Shown here: one piece after another, positions 33,557-42,900 of the stretch
Numbering within the stretch: position 1 is the stretch's first letter
How the letters are laid out: each line of letters opens with the position of its first letter
Source: Prochilodus magdalenae
Lineage: Eukaryota; Chordata; Actinopteri; Characiformes; Prochilodontidae
Direction of reading: 5' to 3'
Length of the DNA: 64,000 nt
NCBI GenBank assembly: GCA_024036415.1
Contig: JAMWET010000629.1
Coordinates: 62,001 to 126,000 of the forward strand
Program-made: the position numbers and the translations under genes
Notes under the pieces: model-generated
What the model was told of the DNA's origin: nothing
What the model saw: the letters and a program-made list of their open reading frames with translations, nothing else
Databases searched by the model: none

Positions 33557-33604
33557 GTATTCTATTCTATGTCCTATACCGGACCCGTGACAGTTTTATA
33601 TATA

Positions 33605-34136
33605 CAGGGGTTGGACAATGAAACTGAAACACCTGGTTTCAGACCACAATCATTTATTAGTATGGTGTAGGGCCTCCTTTTGCGGCCAATACAGCGTCAG
33701 TTCGTCTTGGGAATGACATATACAAGTCCTGCACAGTGGTCAGAGGGATTTTCAGCCATTCTTCTTGCAGGATAGTGGCCAGGTCACTAGGTGATGCTGG
33801 TGGAGGTTCGTCCTTCTTGGTGGTATGCTGACATTACCCTGGATACCGTGGCTCTTGATACATCACAAAGACTTGCTGTCTTGGTCACAGATGCGCCAGC
33901 AAGACGTGCACCAACAATATGTCCTCTTTTGAACTCTGGTATGTCACCCATAATGTTGTGTGCATTGCAGTATTTTGAGCAGAACTGTGCTCTTACCTGC
34001 TAACTGAACCTTCACACTCTGCTCTTACTGGTGCAATGTGCAATTAATGAAGATTGGCCACCAGGCTGGTCCAATTTAGCCATGAAACCTCCCACACTAA
34101 AATGACAGGTGTTTCAGTTTCATTGTCCAACCCCTG
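33605..34136 (-). mobile_element. Family A Tc1/mariner deletion derivative, copy 4 (ancestral variant)
   Basis: TA at 33603-33604 and 34137-34138 inside short TATATA runs. Length 532 bp. Same internal deletion. Unlike the other four copies it has 'GGACTTGTATATGTC', which keeps the C-terminal frame of the transposase continuous: 'LQEEWLKIPLTTVQDLYMSF' then 'PRRTDAVLAAKGGPTPY' and stop. It therefore represents an older subfamily than copies 1, 2, 3 and 5. Confidence 0.92.
33787..33951 (-). CDS. HTH-only transposase remnant ORF, 54 aa (family A copy 4)
   Basis: Same 54-codon ORF. Residue 11 is His instead of Gln, and the last residue is Thr. Stop TAG directly after the junction region. The C-terminal relic lies one base out of frame downstream. 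Confidence 0.42.
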   Translation of the reverse strand: MGDIPEFKRGHIVGARLAGASVTKTASLCDVSRATVSRVMSAYHQEGRTSTSIT

Positions 34137-34416
34137 TATATATATGGTAGACCACATGACCACACAAACTTACTGGCATTTTGATTGCTGAAGTGCATAG
34201 CATATAAACATTACCTGTCCTCTGTGGCACCACTAACCACAACTTCTTCAAAATCAACTTCTACGAGATGAATCACCTAAAAAACAGGGGCTGGAATTTG
34301 TTTAAGGCAGCTAAGAAAAGGGTTTTCTGTGAGAGAGTGTCTCTCCCTGTAATATGTACTTTGAGCTGTATAACTTTATATATATACAAAAAGCTAAAGG
34401 AAAGGGAAAAAATCAG

Positions 34417-35152
34417 AGATGGAGGTGGAGTGACATCAGGCCTTCTGGACAAGCGTTCATTTTGGCACTGAACACGTTGCCTCCATATACAGATTCAGCT
34501 GCCGTCTCTGGCAAGACAAAAGCAGGACTCATCACTGAAGGTGACCCGCTGCCATATAGAGACACTCCATGACAATCTGGCACGTTTAGGCAGTCGTGGG
34601 CTGGAAGTTAGGGAACCAGCCTTGTGACCGGAGGGTCGCCGGTTCGATTCCCTGAACTGACAGTAACGACTGAGGTGCCCTTGAGCAAGGCACCTAACCC
34701 CCCACTGTTCCCCGGGCACCGTGGATAGGGCTGCCCACCGCTCCAGGTAAGTGTGCTCACTGCCCCCTAGTGTGTGTTCACTAGTGAGTGTGTTTGTGGG
34801 TGTTTCACTTCAAGGATGGGTTAAATGCAAAGACTACATTTCCCCACTGTGGGATCAATAAGGGATTCAAATCTTTACCATTGCAGTCTGTGGTGAGGTT
34901 GACGTGGTGTCAAGGCAGTCGTTGTTGCGGGTTATGTGCTTGTAGTTTTGTGTCTGCCAATGGGACTTGCACAGACCGGATGACTCATTGTTCCAATAAC
35001 TCTTTGCTTACACCACATGTGTAGCTGAGCGCGAAACTTGATTCATTCGCATGTCACACGATGTCAAAGCTACGCCTCAACCTTTCATTCCTGTCGGTCG
35101 ATTCCTTCTGGGTGCAGCTATAGGTGCAACTATCCTTTTGACAATAAGTGCA
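34417..35152 (-). mobile_element. Family B deletion derivative, copy 5, split by a SINE
   Basis: Left part: 'GATGGAGGTGGAGTGACATC', 'GGCCTTCTGG', 'CAGGACTCATCACTGAAGG', to 'GACAATCTGGCAC'. Right part resumes with 'ACCATTGCAGTCTGTGGTGA' and runs to the terminal 'TGCAACTATCCTTTTGACAA'. In copy 1 these two parts are directly joined (near 1320-1340), so the intervening family E SINE is a later insertion. Coding sequence is broken. Confidence 0.8.
34584..34877 (+). mobile_element. Family E tRNA-derived SINE, complete copy
   Basis: Head 'GGCAGTCGTGGGCTGGAAGT', 'TAGGGAACCAGCCTTGTGAC', and B box 'CGCCGGTTCGATTCCC' at about 34638-34653. Body 'TGAGCAAGGCACCTAACCCC', 'GTGGATAGGGCTGCCCACCG', 'GTGTGCTCACTGCCCCCTAG'. 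The tail 34838-34861 is a 24-base exact match to the 3' end of the LINE at 29.25 kb. Inserted into family B copy 5. Confidence 0.85.
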
Positions 35153-35569
35153 TATTTGTCTTATGTATCTACTCCACTATCTGATACAACATGCTGGTTT
35201 AAACTACAGGATCTGTGTTCAGTATAAATCTAAATTAGTATAAACTCACAATTAATATTTGTATTAAGTGAAAATCATTCTCTGTGGTCGCCATTGGGAG
35301 TGTAAATAGTTTATCCTTTCCACTGCGTCACATCCTACTGTCAAGCCTAGCTAAACAGAACGTGGGCATGTGTCAATGTTTCACAAGAGATTAGTGGTAT
35401 GTACAATGCATGTGCACAAATGTCTGCGCATGCAAATTTAAGCTCAATGTGTCAGCGTTTGACAGCATCGACTATTTTCATTACACTGAGAAATGGAGGG
35501 AGGAGAACTGATGTAGATGAGGTACACTTTTGCAGAAGGGAACTGTGAGACCTTTCCTTCTTCTGTTTG
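35153..35569. other. No gene seen
   Basis: Unclassified sequence. Confidence 0.5.
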
Positions 35570-35829
35570 GAATCATTTTCCATGTTTCACGTGTCTGATA
35601 AGGTCAATAGAGAATGCATTCGCAGTTTCCGGGGTTCATCCTAAGTAGCGAAAGCAGTTCAGCTGGATTATCGCCATCATTAGGTTTCGCTGCGGGGAGG
35701 TTTATGCATGCATATTTTAAGGCGGCTGCTTCTTTGGGGAAATATGCAGTTTTTAATTAGAATTAGTCCCAGGTCCTTATCATGAAGATGGAGGATGGAA
35801 TTAATAAGCACTGCCTGTTAAATGAGTCG
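35570..35829. promoter_or_regulatory. Candidate conserved non-coding element
   Basis: A repeat-free block with motifs 'GGATTATCGCCATCATTAGG', 'GGTTTATGCATGCATATTTT', 'GAAATATGCAGTTTTTAATT' and 'AGAATTAGTCCC', including octamer-like ATGCATAT and paired TAAT cores. Among the best enhancer-like candidates in the window, but conservation is untested. Confidence 0.3.
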
Positions 35830-36360
35830 TGTGTCTTGCGTGTGTGGCTAGCGTGCAGGCTGTAGTGTGGGGGGGGAAGGTCGAAGAAGGGCGCTGTTGT
35901 CTCAAAATGGAGAAGGCGTGTCAGGCTACTAGTTGCGGGCTTATGCCAATTATAAAGTGTTTCTTGTCATTATCAGATGATACTAGGGGAACAAGACTTT
36001 CTAGAGAGAAGCACGCCTAGCCTTACACGTGTGGGCTGTATAAGGAGCAAGTGGATGAGAGGACAGAGGGAGGGAGGAGGACACACCGTGCGACCACCGC
36101 ATCAGAGAACACAGCTCTTTTTGAGACAGTGATGATAGTGAACAATAGGTAGCGCTAGCGGGGAGAGCGAAGGGACAAGAGATGGCGGCAGGAGCACTGT
36201 ACGCAGTAAGGCGTCACTGCACGCGTGCTGGTTCTTGCACGGCACTGCTGTTAACCATTGGGTGATAGGCTAAGGAAGTGAGGGGTGGAAAGGGCGGCGG
36301 AGGACATAGATCGGGCCCTGGACACTGCGAAGCTATATCATGGGCGGACGTTATCACTCG
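35830..36360. other. CpG-rich, G+C-rich patch
   Basis: Bases 36080-36360 contain about 19 CpGs ('GTGCGACCACCGC', 'GGTAGCGCTAGCGGGGAGAG', 'TGCACGCGTGC', 'GGGCGGCGG', 'GGGCGGACG'), close to the number expected without depletion, in a window where CpG is otherwise scarce. It might be a small unmethylated regulatory region or promoter, or an unusual recent insertion. No ORF with a recognised domain is present. Confidence 0.4.
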
Positions 36361-36634
36361 AAACAGTCAACTTGTCCGATTTCGGATGGTCTCCTCCCCA
36401 TGAGCCCTCCACTCCTTTTCAAAAAACTTTTCTTTTCTCTTTTCGTTTTTAAACCTTTTTTTCTTTTCAAAAGGTTTCCTCTCAACCCCTTGGGTCCCCT
36501 ATAGCAGTTTTCGTGACAAGGCTTTTTGACGGATTTATTTGTCAGTCCCACGTAGAACATGAAGTTACTACTGTTGTCTCGTGCTGTTTTAATTTAAAAT
36601 CTTCACAATCTACATCTACAATCTATGGCTTTTA
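36361..36634. other. Low-complexity T/A-rich stretch
   Basis: 'CTTTTCTTTTCTCTTTTCG', 'TTTTTAAACC' and similar homopolymer-rich sequence. No gene. Confidence 0.5.
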
Positions 36635-36855
36635 TCTTACGCTCGTTTAGTCCAGAGCGACTTACAAGGTTAATCATATTACGTGGAGGCCAATGTAGTG
36701 TTAGAGTCTTTGCCCCAATACTCCTTGTGGAGGCAGCCAACAGCAGCCACAGACCGGGATCCGACTTGCAGCAGTCTGGGCCGCTGAAAGTGTGTGCTCC
36801 TCAATCGGCCAATATAGTATGGTGTGGTATGCTCGTCTGAGCTTACACCACCAAT
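36635..36855 (-). mobile_element. Family D SINE copy 3, indel-rich
   Basis: The tail 'AGTCCAGAGCGACTTACAAGG', 'TTAATCATATTAC' and 'GGCCAATGTAGTGTTAGAG' matches family D on the minus strand. The head ends 'GAGCTTACACCACCAA'. Compared with copies 2, 4 and 5 it has many 1-3 base gaps and altered homopolymers, and the B box is not intact. Confidence 0.65.
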
Positions 36856-37311
36856 TCTTTTATTGGAATAGAGGGGGATTTCTCCAGAAACGCGCGGTAG
36901 AAGAACACCAATGTACTCGAATCTAAACAAACGAGGAAAAGAGTGGGGTAAAAAAAAAGGGATTGGAGAGACGCGGTGGGCCAAGTGTGGGCCCGATGGA
37001 TGTTTCTGGTAGAATGCATTAAATACACGATTGCAATGATTTTACTTCATACGATTGCGTATTTCACATGCATCTTATCTCATGTTTCTTGGCCATACAC
37101 AGCGATCCGCCATAATATTTAAAAATCGCCTGCAGGCTTACTCTACTCACTTGCTTTATCCATGTCATGCAATCTCCATCATTACGTTGATTGATTTAGT
37201 TTCAACCTCTGTTAGTTGCTGCTTTACAGAGCTGGTGGATACCATGCATGTTTTCTGCAGCATACTCTTCGTATTACCTTGCTGCCGCCTCGTTCAATTT
37301 ACTTGTCAATG
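36856..37311. other. No gene seen
   Basis: Unclassified, with an A9 run at about 36950-36958. Confidence 0.45.
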
Positions 37312-38105
37312 CTCAGGACTCCCACAGGACCAGCACTGCAGTGACACTGCTGTGGTGGTGATGGTGGTGTGTTAGTGTGTGGTGTGCTGGAGTGAGGAGA
37401 TCACACGCAGCAGTGCTGCTGAAGTTCTTAAACACCTCAGTCTCACTGCTGGACTGAGAATAGTCCACCAACCAAACCTATCCAGCCAAAAGCATCCTGT
37501 GGGCAGCGTCCTGTGACCATGACCAAGAAAACATGTCTTTTATGAAGTCTTGTATTGGCATGCCCTGCAATTCTGAACGTTTCCATTCATGGTTTTCTTC
37601 TCTGGTTATGATTCCTGGCTTTGGTTTATAGCTTCTGAGTTTTGGATTGTGTTTTTGTGTCTCTTGTTAGTTTATGGGATGGATTTTCTGGTTTTGACCT
37701 GGCTTGTTTTGACTTCTAGTTTTGCAAAATAAATCTGCAATTGGCTCCTCGCTCCTGTCGTGGATCCCTGGATGACGGTGGGAGTGTCTAGAGTGGACAG
37801 TGAGTGGACACAGTGTTTTAACACTCCAGCAGCACTGCTGTGTCTGATCCACTCACACCAGCACCACACATACTAACACACTACCACCACATCAGTGTCA
37901 CCGCAGTGCTAAGGATGATCCACCACCCATATAATACCACAGAGGTGGTGCTGAGTGGGTCCTGATTACTAAAGAACAAAATAAGAGGGATTAAAAAAAT
38001 ATGCAGAGAATTAAATTGACTACAGTCTGTAATTATAGAACCACCAAGTGCTCCTATATAGTAGTGGACAGTGAGTGTAGATACAAGGGGTTGATTCTAA
38101 AGTTA
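37312..38105. mobile_element. Family J long-inverted-repeat element, copy 2
   Basis: Arms at about 37330-37435 and 37800-37910 are inverted copies: 'CAGTGACACTGCTGTGGTGG' pairs with 'ATCAGTGTCACCGCAGTGC', and 'CAGCAGTGCTGCTGAAGTT' pairs with 'CTCCAGCAGCACTGCTGTG'. Other family hallmarks are 'GCTGGACTGAGAATAGTCC', 'CATCCTGTGGGCAGCGTCC' and 'AGAGTGGACAGTGAGTGGAC'. The centre is interrupted by an LTR-like segment. No coding sequence. Confidence 0.75.
37520..37775 (+). mobile_element. LTR-like segment inserted in family J
   Basis: T-rich sequence ('TTTCCATTCATGGTTTTCTTC', 'GGATTGTGTTTTTGTGTCTC', 'GTTTTGACCTGGCTTGTTTTG') followed by 'CAAAATAAATCTGC' (poly(A) signal-like) and 'CCTGTCGTGGATCCC'. 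Similar in plan to the segments at 31.2 and 54.3 kb. It interrupts the family J order. Confidence 0.45.
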
Positions 38106-38119
38106 TGGCTGATGTGTGT

Positions 38120-38149
38120 ATACATACATACATACATACATACATACAT
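38120..38149. repeat. (CATA)n microsatellite
   Basis: Seven CATA units. Confidence 0.95.
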
Positions 38150-38629
38150 GACATGTTATTTCATTATAGCCAGGCCATATGTAGAGCTGAAAGTAGGTTT
38201 CAGTTAGTTGGTGCATATAGACCGTGGCCCAGTTGTCTTTCAGAAAGAAAGAGAAGACATGTGTCGTTCTCCTGTTGCTGTTCTGCCGGAATGAATTCAC
38301 CATGTATTTTTTTTATTATATATTTTTAGATTTATATTTTTATTTTTTTATAGCCCCATCACTTCAGGAGGTGTGATGCCATTCCTGCATAGTGGCCACA
38401 AGATGCTAAATGGCTAGCACAGTTGCTGATAAACTGTGACTGCACCCAACAGCAAGCACACATTCACACAGCTGCCGTGCAGCGTTTACGGCGCAGTGTG
38501 AAAAAAGCCAAGAGGAGAGATCAAATGGGTCCCGTTTTGTTTAAAGGACTCCCACAGGCAGACAGGTGTGCGTTATTGTACATATGTGTCATGATATACA
38601 TATCTTCCAGTGTGCGTGGATGCATTCAG
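38150..38629. other. No gene seen
   Basis: Unclassified, with an A+T-rich patch at 38305-38355. Confidence 0.5.
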
Positions 38630-38860
38630 CATTAGCATCTGATCCCTCTCTGGGGAGGATTATTTTGCTCGGTTAGAAAACTCATAAACTCGGAGGCCGC
38701 TGGAGTTGTGCCAGAATTTTAATGAGCTTGTTTCATGTTCAGCAGCCACGTAGAGACTCGCTAGGCGAAGAGAACGTTTGCTTCATGACTTTCTTTCTTT
38801 AGCTCATTAGCTTTACTATTTTTACTGCTTAGGACTTTATTCCAGCACGAGCAGCGTGAT
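38630..38860. promoter_or_regulatory. Candidate conserved non-coding element
   Basis: Motifs 'CAGCATTAGCATCTGATCC', 'CAGAATTTTAATGAGCTTG' and 'TAGCTCATTAGCTTTAC' in a repeat-free, CpG-retaining block ('GAGACTCGCTAGGCGAAGAG'). Visual judgement only. Confidence 0.25.
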
Positions 38861-40159
38861 CATTGTGTAAGAACAAACCAAAGAGTCTTCTTTTCCCCTC
38901 CCCTGTGGGCTGCACTGCTCCGCAGAAGTTGAGTGAGCTGAACTGATGTTGAAACAGCATGTTTTGGTTCTCGGATTTGGTTTGGTGTTTTTCACAACTT
39001 CGTAAAAAACATATGCAGGAGTCAGAGACCCTTCATTTATTCTGTTTTTCAATCAAAATGGGAAATGAATACAAGCAACCACATGTTTGAAAGAGATTAG
39101 ATACAACACTATCCACTTGTATAAGGAAGGGAGGCCATCGATACGGCCTCCATCAGATCAACAGTACTTAAAGGTGCCATTTGTAAATGTTTTTTGTTCC
39201 AAAATTCAAGAATTGACATTCCAAAATGGACCTAAATTATTACCAGAATGTGGAGAAATAACAGTTTTGACTGTTTGACTGAAGTTAGCATGCTAAGCGG
39301 CTAGCTCCTCCCAGCCCTGTCTGTTAAGACCACTTTGTACATCTCAAGAGATGATAGTGCCTCGCTGTAGTGTTGAGTCTACTGTCAATCCAGCATGTGA
39401 GACTGAAGAACTAGCATCGCCCTGATGCCGTATTCTAACCTTCTGACGAAAAGGAACCACTCCCGGTTACATCATTAAAGGACAGGTAGCCAAAGAAAAG
39501 AAAAAGGGAACCCAACTATGACTAAAGCGCTTCACAAGTGATTGCCACCGCTCATTCCTGGCAAGAAGCCTCATTCAACAGCAGACAAAAGAAGTCATAT
39601 AGATAAAAGCAAAACATTGGCTAACATTGGTGTTGCTTTCCATTGCTCGAGAAGCGAGAAAGAATGCTAAACCCGCGAAGTTGCTTTTAGACTGGTAAGG
39701 ACTGAAGAGTGAGGAGGATTCGTGGTGCATTTCCTTCTTTCTCAAGATAGATTCGGACGCCACAACTTTCTGGTGATGTATGTTTTCCTATTTGTTTGCA
39801 GTGTGAACTTAGCAGGTTGCATCATCTCACAAATTGATACTTTAAGTCTTTCATCCTTGAGAGGTCAATTAAACTTTACTCTTGCTTCCCATCTGAGGGA
39901 ACAAACTGTTCTTTCTTTTACTAAATAAAAGGAAAACAGTAATGTAGAAATGACAAAATAAGTATTTAGAAATCAAAATCATGAAGTGATAGAAAAAAGT
40001 ACAAAAAACAGAAAAGCAAAAAAAAAAAAAATCAGAATCAGGTTTGTTGGCCAGCATGTTGACACACTCAAGGAATTTGGTGCTGGCACAGCTTAAGTGT
40101 TATTACAGTTAACACCATATTAAATGTCTTTGTCCAATGTCCAATTAAAGGCACCATGG
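38861..40159. other. No supported gene
   Basis: Unclassified sequence. There is an A-run at 40019-40031. Short ORFs carry no recognised domain. Confidence 0.45.
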
Positions 40160-40400
40160 AAATTTTTTTTTTCAGATCTACATTTAGGATTCACCACAGT
40201 TGGAGCACTTCTAAGATGTGCTGGAGATTTGTTCCTAGGAGGCCATTTAGCATCTCTACTTCACCTGAATGCATGTCTTTGGACTGTGGGAGGGAACAGT
40301 AGCACCCGAAGGAAACTTACTCAGACACGAGGTGCCCCACACAGAAAGGATCCCAGACCCCCCAGCTGAAAATGAACCAAGGCCCTTCTTGCTTCATGTT
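40160..40400 (-). mobile_element. DANA/HE1-type SINE, copy 2
   Basis: In reverse: 'GCATGTCTTTGGACTGTGGG', 'AGCACCCGAAGGAAACTTAC', 'CAGACACGAGGTGCCCC-ACACAGAAAGGATCCC' and 'GGCCCTTCTTGC'. These match the DANA/HE1 order read backwards. The tRNA-like head is truncated at about 40400. Confidence 0.75.
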
Positions 40401-40589
40401 TTTGTCCTGATAAATAAATAAATTGTGCTTAATGACCCTTTTGACCAGTCAACATTCAGCTCAGAGATGATTATTAACTTTAGAGAGAAGTTTGAGCAGT
40501 TTGGGTCATCTCTCAGCTGGACGATCACATGCTGTAACTATGAACAGTGCAACAAACACTCAATCACACAGGTTTATATTCCCTACAGT

Positions 40590-40591
<2 letters not shown>
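40401..40591. other. No gene seen
   Basis: Unclassified. Confidence 0.5.
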
Positions 40592-40625
<34 letters not shown>

Positions 40626-40650
40626 ACACTCACACACACACACACACACT
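40592..40650. repeat. (CA)n microsatellite
   Basis: CA repeats with TACA and CTCA interruptions. More CACA-rich sequence continues to about 40815. ORFs of 75 and 140 codons across it are artefacts. Confidence 0.95.
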
Positions 40651-40815
40651 GCTTTTAGGCCTCTACAGGCAACAGACACAACTCACACGCGGCCAGAACT
40701 CAAAGGCCCAAAGACGCTCCACACGCTCGCACACATACATTCTGCTTCAAGGCCTCTGCTGTCCGCTGATGTAACATCTCCATCAGTCCTAGACAGGCAC
40801 GCACACATACACACC

Positions 40816-41123
40816 CTGTCCTCTCACCGGAAGGCAGGCTTGAGTGTGATTAGTGGTTATGAGGGCTGGGTTGAGGAGGTGGGAGGATGGAGAATGGAAG
40901 GCCTGACTCAGTAGATAAATGTATTTACCTTCAAGATCACCACCTCATCAGGTAATGGCTGCTGTAACAGCATTTCTGGGCTATTTTTGAATGTAGATAT
41001 GTGTTATGTGTTCAGAGTGTATGATTACTCCACACAGCTCTTGCAGCTTAATCAGTTAAACAAGCAAAGTATGTATTGGACATGATTGGTTAGCAAGTAG
41101 CTCCAAGCCAAGCTCTCACCAGT

Positions 41124-41128
<5 letters not shown>
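40816..41128. other. No gene seen
   Basis: Unclassified. Confidence 0.5.
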
Positions 41129-41183
<55 letters not shown>

Positions 41184-41199
41184 ATATATATATATATAT
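41129..41199. repeat. (CT)n-(TA)n compound microsatellite
   Basis: A CT run of about 50 bp directly followed by about nine TA units. Confidence 0.97.
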
Positions 41200-41496
41200 G
41201 TTTGGCCGTGGAAACGTAGTCCATTAAGCTTTCTATGCACTGTTCTTGAGCTATTCTGAAGCCCACATGAAGTTTTACGGGTTGCTGGGAATTGTCGTTC
41301 CCAACCGCTTTCACTTTGTTACAATACCACTAACAGTTGACTGTGGAATATTTAGAAGGGAGGAAACTTCCCAACTGGTGGCACACAGGTGGCATCCTAT
41401 CGTGGTACCACACTGGAATTCACTGAGCTCCTGAGAGCCACCGGTTCTTTCACTAATGTGAAGAAGCAGGACACATGCCTAGGTTTTGGTTTTATT
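41200..41496. other. No gene seen
   Basis: Unclassified. Confidence 0.5.
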
Positions 41497-41721
41497 GTGG
41501 TTGGTGTAGCTCAGCAGATAACACCACTACCTGCCAAGTAGCCAAGTAGCCACCACCACATGTGGGAGACTGGGGTTCAAATCCTGGTCTGGGTTACTAT
41601 GCTGTGCTACACCAATAAGAGAGCTTGGGCAAGACTCCTAACACTACATTGGCCTACCTGAAATATGATTAACCTTGTAAGTTGCTCTGGATAAGCGCAT
41701 CAGCTAATTGCCGTAAATGTA
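41497..41721 (+). mobile_element. Family D SINE copy 4
   Basis: Full length: A box in 'TTGGTGTAGCTCAGCAGATA', B box 'GGGGTTCAAATCCTGG', 'TGCTACACCAATAAGAGAGC', 'GGGCAAGACTCCTAACACTA', tail 'GTAAGTTGCTCTGGATAAGC'. Contains a short duplication 'AAGTAGCC' twice near 41537-41555. Confidence 0.9.
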
Positions 41722-41791
41722 GAGTTTTATACACCTTAGGCCATGCAAGAGATTGGAATTATAGCAAACAAGCCAATAGAAGATGTATATA

Positions 41792-42177
41792 CAGTACCAG
41801 TCAAAAGTTTAGACACAACCAACTAAATGGATTATGAATTTCAAAGACTTTACAGGCTTATACTTAACAGTTGTTTAACTAATGAAAGGTCTGAAAACAT
41901 AAAGGTCCTGATATTCCACTTACTCTATTATATATTGCTATATTGACAACTCCATTATATATATTTTGAGCAAATCTTTAAATGTTATAGTAACACTAAC
42001 ACTGTGTGGATTTTCTTGGATTTTCAATAGCATTGGTTCAAATTTGCTGGAAAAGCATATTTCCATGTGTGCTATTTTATAGTTTGCTGTCTTCAAGTTT
42101 ATTCTAAAGTAAAACATTACGCTAACCATAAGAAGACCTTCTCTGAGCAGCCATGTCTAAACTTTTGACTGGTACTG
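41792..42177. mobile_element. Family G Tc1/mariner-type MITE
   Basis: Inverted ends CAGTACCAGTCAAAAGTTTA and TAAACTTTTGACTGGTACTG (about 27 bp each) flanked by TA at 41790-41791 and 42178-42179. The 386-bp interior has no transposase. The end sequence matches a Tc1/mariner-type terminus widespread in vertebrates. Confidence 0.88.
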
Positions 42178-42589
42178 TACATGCCAAGTTAATTAGCCAG
42201 GCTCAAAGACACGTGCCAATGATCAGTCAGGTCCTAGTGTCCTAGTTCGGCCCCACCTTCAAAGCAAATACTTTGGCTAGCCTTGTTGTTGTATTATTAT
42301 TATTTTAAAACTTATTTTATATACTTGTTTTAAATGATTGCATTAATATTAATATTAAGTAATGTTAAGATTATTGTACTTTTTTTCAGACATTTTTACC
42401 TGTTTTAGTTGATTTAAGCCAAATGTTCTCACTATACTGCCAGAAAAAAGTAACCAGTTTAAAGCTAATTTTAAAAAATAAGCTAAATGATCTGCCAGCA
42501 TAGTGAGACCAGTAAACACTAAAATCACTTAAATCAAGAAAAAACATACATCGCTCTATCCCTCATTTGCCTGGCTCTCATAGACTCTC
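42178..42589. other. No gene seen
   Basis: A+T-rich, unclassified. Confidence 0.5.
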
Positions 42590-42900
42590 TCACTCACTAA
42601 TCACTCATCACTAACATGGAGCATAATGTGGTTTAATCCCAGAGTGGAAATGAATCACAGCTGCAACATTCCACCGTGACATGATTTCAGTTTCTATAAA
42701 CAGAAGGAAATGGAAAAGGTGAATAACATGGGTTTAGCTGTGTCCCTCTTAGTTAATAGCATGATTAATAGCATTCCCACAGATTAAATCCGACTGGGAC
42801 ATGATTGCTGATATCTCAGAGCGACCTGATTCCTGCTGAACAGCAGGTGGTGGTGAAAGACGAGCTTCTGAAATAGCATTCACACGTAGGTTAGTTTTAA
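42590..42900. promoter_or_regulatory. Candidate conserved non-coding element
   Basis: A block with 'GAGCATAATGTGGTTTAATCC', 'AGTTAATAGCATGATTAATAG' and 'CAGATTAAATCCGACTGGG', free of recognisable repeats. Visual judgement only. Confidence 0.22.

Noticed and set aside
34584..34660. tRNA gene suggested by a good B box
   Set aside because: It is the head of a SINE E copy. No clover-leaf with matching acceptor stem could be drawn.
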